From assembly GCA_025655575.1 (NCBI GenBank), contig JAHXIP010000007.1:1-64000 (forward strand): a stretch of 64,000 nt of DNA. The letters run 5' to 3'. This document shows positions 1 through 8,522 of the stretch, one piece after another. The translations under genes and the position numbers were made by a program. Each line of letters begins with the position of its first letter. Position 1 is the stretch's first letter. Below the pieces are notes generated by a model. It was given only the letters and a program-made list of their open reading frames with translations. It had not been told where the DNA came from and did no database searches. The DNA is from Candidatus Thiodiazotropha sp. (ex Monitilora ramsayi). GTDB taxonomy: Bacteria > Pseudomonadota > Gammaproteobacteria > Chromatiales > Chromatiaceae.

Positions 1-207
1 GCAGGAAACAATGAGGTTAAAGTCAGAGTTGGTATTCTTCAGGCGGGGGGGTACCCAGCAAATATCGATTTTCGTTTCTATCGCAGTGCGGACGGCTGGA
101 AAGTCTTTGATGTTTCCGCCAACGGTAGCAGTGCACTAACCTTCTATCGACAGCACTTTGCTCGTCAGATGGGGTCTCAAAAAAGACAGCGTACATACCG
201 GCGTTAA
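1..207 (+). CDS. mlaC: MlaC/Ttg2D-family phospholipid-binding protein, C-terminal fragment
   Basis: The reading frame is open from base 1 and stops at 205-207, giving the last 68 residues of a protein whose start lies outside the window. The segment reading WKVFDVSANGSSALTFYRQ, followed by an FARQM stretch, matches the conserved end of MlaC (Ttg2D/toluene tolerance) proteins, where a WKVYDV-type strand is followed by the helix with YRxxF. MlaC is the periplasmic shuttle of the Mla system that moves phospholipids between outer and inner membranes. Other mla genes would be expected to the left, outside the window. The hopanoid-associated HpnM protein belongs to the same fold and cannot be excluded from a C-terminal piece. 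Confidence 0.72.
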   Translation, partial: AGNNEVKVRVGILQAGGYPANIDFRFYRSADGWKVFDVSANGSSALTFYRQHFARQMGSQKRQRTYRR

Positions 208-276
208 TCCCGTCTATACGCGGGATGGCCTGGTTTGAGTCAGTCTGAATTTCATGAATCAATGAGGCCCTAAAAA

Positions 277-822
277 ATGTCCAGTAGTAAGCGCTCCAGT
301 GATTTATCGGATCGACGTGGTTATCACGGTATTGGTCGCTGGATGGTCTACGGCGCATGGTTGTTGCTACTGGTGCTACTCACCTTGCTTTTTTCACAAT
401 GGTTAGATCGTCAGAACAATCCGAATCGGCAACTCGCGAAGCTGATCGTGCAGGATGGGGTGACAGAGGTGGTTTTAAAGCGCAATCGTGCAGGCCACTA
501 TCTGGCGCCTGGCGTAATTAATGGTGTTGATGTGAATTTTCTGCTCGACACAGGCGCTACCTATGTGGCGGTTCCGCAGTCGGTTGCGGACAGGGCAGGG
601 TTAAGCCGGTTGGCCAGTACCCAAAGCCAAACAGCCAACGGAATAACGTCAAGTTGGTTGAGTGAAATTGCTGAAGTCCGGCTGGGACCCATCGTCATGC
701 GTGATGTGCGTGCGACGATTATACCGGCCATGCCGGGAAATGAAGTACTGTTGGGGATGAGCTTTCTCAAGCACCTGAGGCTCGAACAGCAGGGTGACAG
801 TCTGAGTTTGGCAGTGCCATAA
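277..822 (+). CDS. membrane-anchored retropepsin-like aspartic protease (TIGR02281 family)
   Basis: A 181-residue protein with a cytoplasmic N-terminus, one membrane segment at about residues 22-43, and a periplasmic single-domain aspartic protease fold. The catalytic motif is D91-T92-G93 within LLDTGATYVAVP, and a second hydrophobic motif VLLGMSFL near the C-terminus is typical of the family. Such proteins work as homodimers because each chain gives one Asp; the physiological substrate is generally unknown. It lies about 70 bp after the MlaC-like gene on the same strand and converges on the HU gene across a strong hairpin. The ATG at 277 is the first start that keeps a short polar N-terminus before the membrane helix. 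Confidence 0.85.
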   Translation: MSSSKRSSDLSDRRGYHGIGRWMVYGAWLLLLVLLTLLFSQWLDRQNNPNRQLAKLIVQDGVTEVVLKRNRAGHYLAPGVINGVDVNFLLDTGATYVAVPQSVADRAGLSRLASTQSQTANGITSSWLSEIAEVRLGPIVMRDVRATIIPAMPGNEVLLGMSFLKHLRLEQQGDSLSLAVP

Positions 823-843
823 GGCAGATTAAGATGGGTTTGA

Positions 844-874
844 TTGTCACTGCCGGACAAGCCGGCAGTGACAA
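844..874. terminator. perfect 13-bp hairpin between convergent genes
   Basis: TTGTCACTGCCGG (844-856), loop ACAAG (857-861), and the exact reverse complement (862-874). It sits between the convergent protease gene (+) and HU gene (-). There is no following T-run on either strand, so it is a likely bidirectional terminator or 3' mRNA stabiliser rather than a textbook intrinsic terminator. Confidence 0.6.
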
Positions 875-883
875 CGGGCGCTA

Positions 884-1294
884 TCAGCCGATCTTGTCTT
901 TCAGTGCCTTTAGTGCAGTCACTTTGACAACGGTTTTTGCTGGTTTTGCCGAGATTTTGATGGCCTCACCAGTAGCGGGGTTGCGACCCATGCGTGCCTT
1001 GGTGCGGGGTTTGATGACACGGCGTACTTTAATACCACAGTCCGGCACGCTGAATTCGCCTGAGCCGCGACGCTGTACATGGCGTGTGATGAGTTCGCTC
1101 ATGGAGGAGAAAACGGCTGCGACATCTTTACGCGACAAGCCGGTGTCTTCCGCAATGGCGGTGAGGATCTGAGTCTTTGTCTGCTTGGTAGTAATAGCAG
1201 GCTGGCGACGGGTTGTCGTTGCCTTCTTGGCGACTACCTTTTTCTTTGCTGCTTTTTTTGCAGTCTTTTTAGCGGTCTTTTTCTTAACGGCCAT
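884..1294 (-). CDS. HU-family DNA-binding protein with lysine-rich N-terminal tail
   Basis: A 136-residue protein in two parts. Residues 1 to about 38 are a Lys/Ala-rich tail (KKKTAKKTAKKAAKKK and a KKAT stretch), resembling histone H1-like tails. Residues about 40-136 form an HU/IHF domain, with a TKTQILTAIAEDTGL dimerisation helix and the GRNPATGE DNA-intercalating arm tip. Ordinary HU is about 90 residues, so the extra tail is the notable feature. HU proteins bend DNA and compact the nucleoid. The gene is monocistronic, followed by a bidirectional hairpin and preceded by a long AT-rich gap that should hold its promoter. Confidence 0.9.
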   Translation of the reverse strand: MAVKKKTAKKTAKKAAKKKVVAKKATTTRRQPAITTKQTKTQILTAIAEDTGLSRKDVAAVFSSMSELITRHVQRRGSGEFSVPDCGIKVRRVIKPRTKARMGRNPATGEAIKISAKPAKTVVKVTALKALKDKIG

Positions 1295-1688
1295 ACAGTA
1301 TGCTCCTTACATGGGGGGGTTTGATATGCGGGCTAAAAATAACACATAATCCGAATAGTTAAAGGGTAAAAAACACATTATTCCTTGTTTTTTTCAGTTT
1401 CAGATGCTGTAGCGCAATTTAACACGCGCTTGTGCGGTTGTTTGAACCCATAAAATAGATGGAAGGTCTGAATGTTCAGTGTGTTCAGGATTACACAATC
1501 ATGCACCTCTCGGTGTTTTTAAGAGGTTATTATCGCTGATAGTCCTAAATTCAACCTAAAGACGGCATTTACAGCGGCTGCTTTGGTTGCAACTTTAGCC
1601 GTCATTTTTTGCTGACGAATAGTAAAAGTTTTTTATTTAAACTGTTTTTTGATAAATGAATATCTAAATAACTGAGGAAGGACTGACT
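1295..1688. other. 394-bp divergent intergenic region
   Basis: This gap separates the divergent HU (-) and chalcone-isomerase-like (+) genes and must carry both promoters. It is AT-rich at both ends. An inverted repeat GACGGC (1561-1566) / GCCGTC (1598-1603) followed by ATTTTTT looks like the end of a short transcript, but the loop is about 31 nt with poor pairing. A smaller hairpin ACCTCT/AGAGGT is also present near 1506-1527. No ORF or known riboswitch was recognised. Confidence 0.4.
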
Positions 1689-2252
1689 ATGAAATACGTG
1701 ACGCTCATTCTGGTATTGTTACTTTCTTTTCCCGTTGCACAGGCCTATGAAATGGCGGGTGTTGAGCTTCAGGAAGAGGTGAGGCTGAAAGGTGTGCAGG
1801 TACCGCTTGTATTAAATGGCGCCGGGCTCAGGAAGAAGCTTTTCTTTAAAGTCTATCTGGGTTCCCTCTATCTTCCTCAGCGTCTATCGGATCCGCAGCA
1901 GATCATCGATACGGATGAGCCGAAGCGTATACAGATGGACATGCTCTATTCGAAGGTGGAGAAAGAGAAATTTATCGATGGGTGGAATGAAGGGTTCGCA
2001 GCCAATCATGCAGAAGATGAGCTGATGCCTTTGCGTGATCGTATAGAGCAGTTCAATGCCATGTTTGAGACGCTGGTTGAGGGTGAGCGTATTCAGCTCG
2101 ACTATCTACCTGACCAGGGCACGCGGGTTACTATAAAGGATCAAGAGAGAGGAGTAATACCCGGCCATGATTTTAATCGTGCGCTGATGAAAATCTGGTT
2201 GGGGAGTGCCCCCGTTACCCGTGGTCTGAAAAAAGCATTACTTGGGGAATGA
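1689..2252 (+). CDS. secreted chalcone isomerase-like domain protein
   Basis: A 187-residue protein with a clear signal peptide (residues 1-19, cleavage after AQA). The mature part has the features of bacterial chalcone-isomerase-like proteins (Chalcone_3 type): a VELQEEV opening, GAGLRKKLFFKVYLGSLYLP, and a C-terminal FNRALMKIWLGSAPVTRGLK segment. In bacteria this fold is thought to bind fatty acids or similar ligands in the periplasm; flavonoid isomerisation is not expected. A strong ribosome site (GAGGAAGGA) lies just before the ATG. It appears to be a single-gene unit converging on ggt. Confidence 0.85.
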   Translation: MKYVTLILVLLLSFPVAQAYEMAGVELQEEVRLKGVQVPLVLNGAGLRKKLFFKVYLGSLYLPQRLSDPQQIIDTDEPKRIQMDMLYSKVEKEKFIDGWNEGFAANHAEDELMPLRDRIEQFNAMFETLVEGERIQLDYLPDQGTRVTIKDQERGVIPGHDFNRALMKIWLGSAPVTRGLKKALLGE

Positions 2253-2348
2253 GGTAACGGAAATCAGCGGGTTGTCAGGATGGCATTTTGTTCATAGGTC
2301 AGGAGATTGCATCCTACCCCAAGCTGGCCATGAACTGTCCGCTGTTTT

Positions 2349-3887
2349 TTATACAAGCAGAGATACGCCACCCCGGCGCTCATCTCCCACGCCAGTGAGC
2401 CTGCCGCTATGCTGTCGTATGACGGTATGTGCTCCACCGAAGAAAAGGTTTTTGGTCCCCCAACGCTGCTGCTGTGGAAATTCATCGCTTAGGGCATCTG
2501 CGACTGACTGTAGGATGCCGGATTCGAGGCTTAGCAGATTTGCTTCATAGTGAATGCGAGGTTGAGAGATAGCCTGTTCCAACGGCATGCCAAAATCGAG
2601 CAAGTTGGATATGACCTGGAGGATGGCGCTGCGGATGCGATTGGAACCACCGGAACCGGTGACAAAGGTATCTCCCGTTTTTGTCAGTAAAAGGCTCGGC
2701 GCCATCATAGATGAGAGCCGTTGATTTTCCGGCCAGCAATGAAAGCCATTGGGGTTAAGGTCCTCTTCGCCCAGCATGTTGTTCATCATAATGCCAGTGT
2801 TGGGGATGACATAACCGCAGCCTTCCCCGTTGGAGAGGGTCATGCTGGCCAGGTTACCTTGACTGTCTGCGATGCTGATCTGCGTTGTGCCTCTTTTTGT
2901 AATGGCTCCATCCTGCAGCAATGAGCGGTAGTGACGGCTCACTTCAGGTGAAAGAATACCGTCCATCAATGGCTGTCGATCCCTGCGTATTTCCTGGGTC
3001 AGCCGCATGACATGAGACAGGTGTCTTAAATGCGGTTCACTCCCTGGCTGGAAAATACCCACCTGTTCTGTCTCTAGCAGGCCGAGTGAAAAGGCAATCA
3101 GTGTGCCGCCGAGGGAGGGTAGGGGGTTGGTGATCAGTCTGGTGTCACGGTAGCGATGCTGCAGGGGGTGCCGCTTGATGACCTGGTATGCCTGCAGATC
3201 CTCCGACCTGAGGTGTCCACCCATCATGCGGCAGTCATCTATCAGCTGCTTTCCGACCTCACCCTCGTAAAAAAGCGCTTCCCCTTCATGTTGCAGTGCG
3301 GCAAAGAAGTCTGCCAGTAACGGTTGGGCATGGATCTCCCCCTTTTGGATCAGGCGTGTTGGATCTGTCGGTGAGGCATGGATTGCGAGGCTGTCCGGTG
3401 ATGCCTGTAATATAGGTGCGACGATTCTGGCAATTAGATCCTGGAAGGGGTTGATAGGAAGACCTTCGCGAGCAAGCTGGATTGCGGGTGCCGCTATCAT
3501 CTCGAGCGGGAGTCGGCAGAGCTCCCGGTGGATTGTGAAAAGTCCCCGGATGAAGCCCGGTGTGGCGATTGAGGCCATGCCGATATGGAATACTTGGCTG
3601 GCAGTGCCAAAATCGGCCACAATAGGGTGGAAGTCTATCGATTCTTCAGGCTGCTTCTGCCTGGGGGTATGAGCGAAGAAATCGTAGACTATAGGGGCTG
3701 AGTCAGCTGGCATGGCGGTCAGGAAGCCACCGCCACCCGGTGATGCCAGGACAGGTTCTGCTACACATGCGGTCAGCATGGCGGCCAGGGCGGCATCAAA
3801 TGCATTGCCGCCGGCGAGTAGTATTTCACTCGCTGTATGGGCTGTCTCATCGTGGCCGGCTGCGACAATACCTCTTTTTTTTGTCAT
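2349..3887 (-). CDS. ggt: gamma-glutamyltransferase family protein
   Basis: A 512-residue member of the N-terminal-nucleophile GGT family, which cleaves gamma-glutamyl bonds (glutathione and similar substrates) after autoprocessing. The N-terminus has the GGNAFDAALAAMLTACVAEP and SPGGGGF segments of the large subunit. The small-subunit start is the GTTQISIAD motif, with the catalytic Thr at about residue 334, followed by SMTLSNG, and MMNNMLGEED matches the oxyanion/binding region. There is no signal peptide, whereas many GGTs are periplasmic, so this copy may act in the cytoplasm. It is monocistronic and divergent from the giant gene at 4094. Confidence 0.88.
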   Translation of the reverse strand: MTKKRGIVAAGHDETAHTASEILLAGGNAFDAALAAMLTACVAEPVLASPGGGGFLTAMPADSAPIVYDFFAHTPRQKQPEESIDFHPIVADFGTASQVFHIGMASIATPGFIRGLFTIHRELCRLPLEMIAAPAIQLAREGLPINPFQDLIARIVAPILQASPDSLAIHASPTDPTRLIQKGEIHAQPLLADFFAALQHEGEALFYEGEVGKQLIDDCRMMGGHLRSEDLQAYQVIKRHPLQHRYRDTRLITNPLPSLGGTLIAFSLGLLETEQVGIFQPGSEPHLRHLSHVMRLTQEIRRDRQPLMDGILSPEVSRHYRSLLQDGAITKRGTTQISIADSQGNLASMTLSNGEGCGYVIPNTGIMMNNMLGEEDLNPNGFHCWPENQRLSSMMAPSLLLTKTGDTFVTGSGGSNRIRSAILQVISNLLDFGMPLEQAISQPRIHYEANLLSLESGILQSVADALSDEFPQQQRWGTKNLFFGGAHTVIRQHSGRLTGVGDERRGGVSLLV

Positions 3888-4093
3888 GGATGATAGGTTC
3901 GTCGTTGATTTGGTTGATTTTAATCAGTGTAAAACCTTTGTAGCTTAATATATGGTTTCTGGCCCTGCTGTAAAAATGCAACCTTGTTCATGGTTCTGTA
4001 GTCCCTGAGAGAGGAAAATCTCTTTCAGCTTTCAGGCAGGGTGCCGCTAAATAATAGGTGATAGAGACCTTTAAGGATCAAAATTCCTGAGCA

Positions 4094-7000
4094 ATGATAA
4101 GAATGGCCGTGCCGAATAGTAAAACTGACGATGCCCTGTTAAAAAACCTGGTGCCGCTGAATACCTTGTCGGACGAGCAGTTGGGCAATCTGCTCAGCCG
4201 TGTTGTGGTCGAAAAGGTAAAAAAAGGGCAGTACCTCTTCAGAGAGGGCGATACCGACCACCAGAATATTTATCTTCTCTCAGGCACCATTGCGCTCTTG
4301 TCAGGGCAGAAAGAGATGGATCTCGTCAGTAGTGGCACGCAGACTGCCCGTTTCGCGCTGGCTCACCAACTCCCCCGTAAACACTCCGCCAAGGCAAAGA
4401 CGGCAGTCACCTACGTGCGCATCGACAGCCGCATGCTCAGCGACATGCTGGCCCGCAGCCACAGTGCCAGTTACGAGGTGAACGATATTGAAGAGCCTTC
4501 CGGTGGCGACTGGATGAGTCTGTTACTTCAATCTTCGGTCTTTCAGCAGATCCCCCCCGCCAATCTGCAGCGCGTCATGATGCGTATGGAAGAGGTTGGG
4601 GTCAAAGCCGGGGATGTCGTTATCAATCAGGGTGATGAAGGCGACTTTTTCTATCTGATCAGCAAGGGCGAGTGCAGTGTGACGCGTACCCCGGAAGCCG
4701 GTCATGCACCGGTTGAGCTGGCCAAGCTGCGGGTAGGCAAGGGTTTTGGTGAGGAGGCACTGATCTCTGATAAGCCGAGAAGCAGTACCGTCACCATGCT
4801 CACTGACGGAGTTTTGGTGCGTCTCAGTAAGCGGGATTTCATCGATCTGGTTAAACAGCCCCTGTCACATACGGTCACTTACGAAAAGGCTTGTACAAAT
4901 GTAGAGGATGGCGCCCTATGGCTCGACGTCCGAACCCCTGAAGAGTATGAGGCCGGGCATCTGCCTGGGGCAATCAATCTGCCTTTTTTCTCTCTTCGTT
5001 TCCAGGCGTCCAGTCTCACCATGGATCGTCCTTATATGGTTTATGGGGCTGAGGTCGGGCAGTCAGCAACGGCAGCTTATCTGTTGACTGAGCGTGGGGC
5101 GGAAGTCTTCGTGCTTGATACGGGTTGGGCTGAGCTTGCTGTGCAGATGGGAATCGAGCAGCAAGAAGATGAGCCACCGTCTAATAATGTGATTGATTTC
5201 AATCGGGACAGCGAGGAGTCTGCAGCTCTCTCCAATGCCCAGCAGGTGGAAATCGATAAGCTTAAAAAGATGCTGGTCGAGACTGAGCAGCAGTTTGAAG
5301 AAGAGCTGAAGCAGCGACAGACCGAGATCAAGCTCTTGAAGCAGGCCCTGGATGTCGCCAAGCAGCGGCAGGAGAATGATGAAGAGGGTTCACATGCGAC
5401 GCAGGAAGAGCTTCAGCATGAGATCGAGGCCCTGCGTAATTCGCTGGCAACTGCTGAGGCTACTGCTGCTGAGGTTGACGCCATTAGATCTGACTTGGAG
5501 CGCTATAAAGGCCTTGAAGAACGCCTTTCAGCCGTCCAGGAGGAGCTGGAGAGTACGCGTAAGCTGAGCGATGAATTCCGCCAGCAGGATGTCGATCTGC
5601 AGACGCAGCTAAAGGAGCTACAGTCTCGGCACGAGACTCAACGAGGGCGACTTAAAGAAGAGATCACTGAACTTCAGCTACAGCTTGAGACGGCGAGGGA
5701 ACAGCAGCAGGGCAATCAACTACAAACACAACAGAAGCAGAACGAGCTTGAGCGGGTGACCGCTGAGCTTGCAGAACTACAAGAGAGTAGTGAAACATTT
5801 CGTAAGCAATCTGCTGATGATCTTGCCCGGCTCTCGGGTGAGCGGTTCGATCTGGAGTGTTCTCTACAAAAGTTCGAAGAAGAGCGTGATGCCGCACAGT
5901 CTTCTCAACTGCAGGAGATCGAGACGCTTCGAAGTGCTTTAACAGAGGCTCAGGAAGCCCTCAATCAGGCACAATCCTCACACCAGCGAAAAGTTGCAGA
6001 ACTGCAGACTGCGCTCGATGAGACTAACGGTAAAGTCGAACAAATCACAGAGGCCTCGGGCAACGATATCTCTGACCTGCAACAAGCCAAAGCAGCACTT
6101 GAGCAGTCACTGAGTGAAACCTGCCAACAGCTGGAACAGGTACAGGCCGATTATCAACAGAAAGAATCGGCGCTGCAGACAGAGATCGAAGCGGCAAATC
6201 AGACTGCCAATGAGTCGCTTGAACAATCAAAAGCCGAGATTGCCGAGTTGCAGCAACAGGTCGAGTCACTACAGTCTCAGGTTGGGGCGCAGGAATCGGC
6301 GCAGCAAACCCTGCAGCAGGAGAAGGCAGGCCTGGAAGATCGGTTACGCGCGGAAACCGCCCGTGTGGCCGAACTCAGTAACGAATCACAATCCCTGAAT
6401 GAACGCCGTGCAAGCCTGGAGAAGGAACTGGAGGCTATCCAGGAGGCTGGCTCGGATGCTGAGGCCCAATATAACAACGCAATGGACTCGTTGAGGAGTG
6501 ACCTGGAGCAGTCCCACCAAACGGTCGAAGAACTCAGGAATTCCCGCCAGCAGTTGGAAGCGTCATTGCAGCAGCTTCAGGAAGAATCGGATGGACAGCT
6601 GGGAGAGCTAAGAGAGGCGCTGGAGGCTGAGAAGCAGCTCGCAAGCGACGCTCAGTCAGCCGTTGATGTTGCGGTCCAGGGGCTCAATGCGCAGTTAGAG
6701 GTAGCGCAAGCCGAGATCAGTAGTCAACAGGAGAAGCGGGTGGAGACAGAGGCGCTGCTGGAGCAGGAGCACCAGACTGCCGCTTTTCTGCAACGCTCGT
6801 TGAAGACCGCGGAAGAGGCGGTTGAGATTTCCGAGCAGGGCCTTGATGAGTCACGCAAATCTTTGCAAGCAGTGGAAGGCAAAGTGGCTGATCTGCAACA
6901 GGCCCTGGAGCAGGCGCAAAGTGAGACAAGCCAGCTGACGGAACAACTACAGCAGGAAATCACCGCCGGTCAGGATGCCTGGAAGCAGGCCTCTGAATCC

Positions 7001-8482
7001 GATGCAGAACTACAGCTGGCCAAGCAGGAGCTTGGCTCTCTCAAGGTGGAGTTGGAGCAGGAAATATCCAATCTTCAGGCACAGCTTGAACATCGGCAAG
7101 AGAATCAAGATGCTGCTCTGAATCAGCGAATCAAGGAGGTGGAGGCGCTTCAGCAGTCACTCTCCGAGAGTGAGTCAGCGGTACAGACATCCAAGACTGC
7201 ACAGGCCGCGTTGGAAAGTGAAAAGCAAACGTTGCAGATGGCAAAGTCCGAACTCGAAGAGACCGTCGGGCAATTGGAAGCTGCAGCGCAAGAGAAAGAG
7301 GCGGATCTGACAAGCCGGATCGAAGAGGATCAACGACAGATTGAAGCTTTACGTGCTGAGTTGGATGCAGCAAAAGCGGACAGTCAGGAACGTGCGGATA
7401 AGGGAGAACTGGAAAGCGCCCAACAGGCACTGCTCAAGGCTGAAGAACAGATTGCGACCTTGAAGCGGGAAATCTCCGGTCTGCGTGAAGTCCAGTTGGA
7501 GATGGAGAGTCAGCTGACAGATGACACGGATACGGAAATCAGTGAGTTGCGCAAAGCGCTGGAAGTGGCAGAGGCCAAGCGTAAAAAGGTCGAGAAGCAG
7601 GCGCAGCAGACTGATGTACTCAGGCGTGAGCGTCAGGTGCAGGAGACCGCCATCGAGATGCTTGGTGAAGACATGGACGCCTTGGCGCTGGAGAAAGAGA
7701 CGCTGGCACGCGAGAAGAAATTGCTGGCCGAAGAGCGTGACAGGATGGCCAGCCAGCTTAGCGAAATTCGAGGACAATACACCGACCTGGTGAACGAGAA
7801 TGATCACCTTCACTCTGAAATGAGTGGTTTTCGTGAGCATGCCTCAGATTCCAATTTGGCCGATGATCTGCTCGTACAGATGGAGGAGCTGCGGATCAAG
7901 GCGGATAACTATGAGCAGGAACGGGATGAGGCAAAGGCCGAAGCGAAGCGGATGCGTCGAGAAGTCGGTGAGCTTCGCAGCGTGATTGAAACCTATGTGG
8001 AACAGATCCAGGATGTTCAGTCATTTGGTAACGATGAGCAGCTCTCTGCCCTCAAGACCGAGCTTGATATGGTGCGTCGCCAGGCCCACGAAGATTTGGA
8101 ACAGATGCGACTGCAGCTGCAGGAAGCGACTTCCAAACTGAGCGATGCTGATAGCCGTGATGTGGATGATGTTGCGGATCAGCAGGCGATTCGTCAGGAG
8201 ATGGTCTCCATCCAACAGGCACTTTCTGAGAAGGATCATCTCCTTCGCATGTCGCAGAATCAGTGCCGATCGTTGGAAGATGCGGTAGAGGACCGGGATA
8301 AAGAGGTCGACCAGCTGAAACGCAAACTGGAACTGCTGCTACGCAAGACCGGTGGATTGGATGAACCTTCGATGCCGCTTGGGTCGCGTTCGGCATCAAG
8401 CAGCCGCTTGCGTGAAGATGGGGTGAGTGGCGACTCCGATTCGAGAAAGTCTGGGATTGGACGGCTGTTCCGTAAAAAGTAA
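4094..8482 (+). CDS. dual cyclic-nucleotide-binding, rhodanese-like, giant coiled-coil protein
   Basis: A 1462-residue soluble protein. Residues about 18-122 resemble a cyclic-nucleotide-binding domain with a degenerate phosphate cassette. Residues about 146-255 are a second, well-kept domain (GEGDFFYL-like DEGDFFYLISKG, then FGEEALISDKPRSSTV with the cassette arginine). Residues about 265-355 form a rhodanese-like domain (LDVRTPEEYEAGHLPGAIN), but the active-site Cys position is Gly318 (MVYGAEVGQSA). Residues about 375-1430 are an almost unbroken Gln/Glu/Leu/Ala-rich coiled coil, and the end is a basic GIGRLFRKK tail. The function is unknown; the layout suggests a ligand-regulated scaffold or filament. 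The PfkB and Rieske genes follow closely on the same strand. The start could also be the ATG at 4103. Confidence 0.85.
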   Translation: MIRMAVPNSKTDDALLKNLVPLNTLSDEQLGNLLSRVVVEKVKKGQYLFREGDTDHQNIYLLSGTIALLSGQKEMDLVSSGTQTARFALAHQLPRKHSAKAKTAVTYVRIDSRMLSDMLARSHSASYEVNDIEEPSGGDWMSLLLQSSVFQQIPPANLQRVMMRMEEVGVKAGDVVINQGDEGDFFYLISKGECSVTRTPEAGHAPVELAKLRVGKGFGEEALISDKPRSSTVTMLTDGVLVRLSKRDFIDLVKQPLSHTVTYEKACTNVEDGALWLDVRTPEEYEAGHLPGAINLPFFSLRFQASSLTMDRPYMVYGAEVGQSATAAYLLTERGAEVFVLDTGWAELAVQMGIEQQEDEPPSNNVIDFNRDSEESAALSNAQQVEIDKLKKMLVETEQQFEEELKQRQTEIKLLKQALDVAKQRQENDEEGSHATQEELQHEIEALRNSLATAEATAAEVDAIRSDLERYKGLEERLSAVQEELESTRKLSDEFRQQDVDLQTQLKELQSRHETQRGRLKEEITELQLQLETAREQQQGNQLQTQQKQNELERVTAELAELQESSETFRKQSADDLARLSGERFDLECSLQKFEEERDAAQSSQLQEIETLRSALTEAQEALNQAQSSHQRKVAELQTALDETNGKVEQITEASGNDISDLQQAKAALEQSLSETCQQLEQVQADYQQKESALQTEIEAANQTANESLEQSKAEIAELQQQVESLQSQVGAQESAQQTLQQEKAGLEDRLRAETARVAELSNESQSLNERRASLEKELEAIQEAGSDAEAQYNNAMDSLRSDLEQSHQTVEELRNSRQQLEASLQQLQEESDGQLGELREALEAEKQLASDAQSAVDVAVQGLNAQLEVAQAEISSQQEKRVETEALLEQEHQTAAFLQRSLKTAEEAVEISEQGLDESRKSLQAVEGKVADLQQALEQAQSETSQLTEQLQQEITAGQDAWKQASESDAELQLAKQELGSLKVELEQEISNLQAQLEHRQENQDAALNQRIKEVEALQQSLSESESAVQTSKTAQAALESEKQTLQMAKSELEETVGQLEAAAQEKEADLTSRIEEDQRQIEALRAELDAAKADSQERADKGELESAQQALLKAEEQIATLKREISGLREVQLEMESQLTDDTDTEISELRKALEVAEAKRKKVEKQAQQTDVLRRERQVQETAIEMLGEDMDALALEKETLAREKKLLAEERDRMASQLSEIRGQYTDLVNENDHLHSEMSGFREHASDSNLADDLLVQMEELRIKADNYEQERDEAKAEAKRMRREVGELRSVIETYVEQIQDVQSFGNDEQLSALKTELDMVRRQAHEDLEQMRLQLQEATSKLSDADSRDVDDVADQQAIRQEMVSIQQALSEKDHLLRMSQNQCRSLEDAVEDRDKEVDQLKRKLELLLRKTGGLDEPSMPLGSRSASSSRLREDGVSGDSDSRKSGIGRLFRKK

Positions 8483-8522
8483 GCTGGGGCCTGCTAACAC
8501 TAATTTTCCAGAGGTTCACCGG

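Noticed and set aside
1561..1608. Intrinsic terminator or small RNA ahead of the chalcone-isomerase-like gene
   Set aside because: The GACGGC/GCCGTC arms are only 6 bp with a 31-nt weakly paired loop; not enough to call.
8427..8522. Upstream extension of the PfkB kinase frame
   Set aside because: It lies within the coding end of the giant gene and adds residues before the conserved GIGVATLD start.
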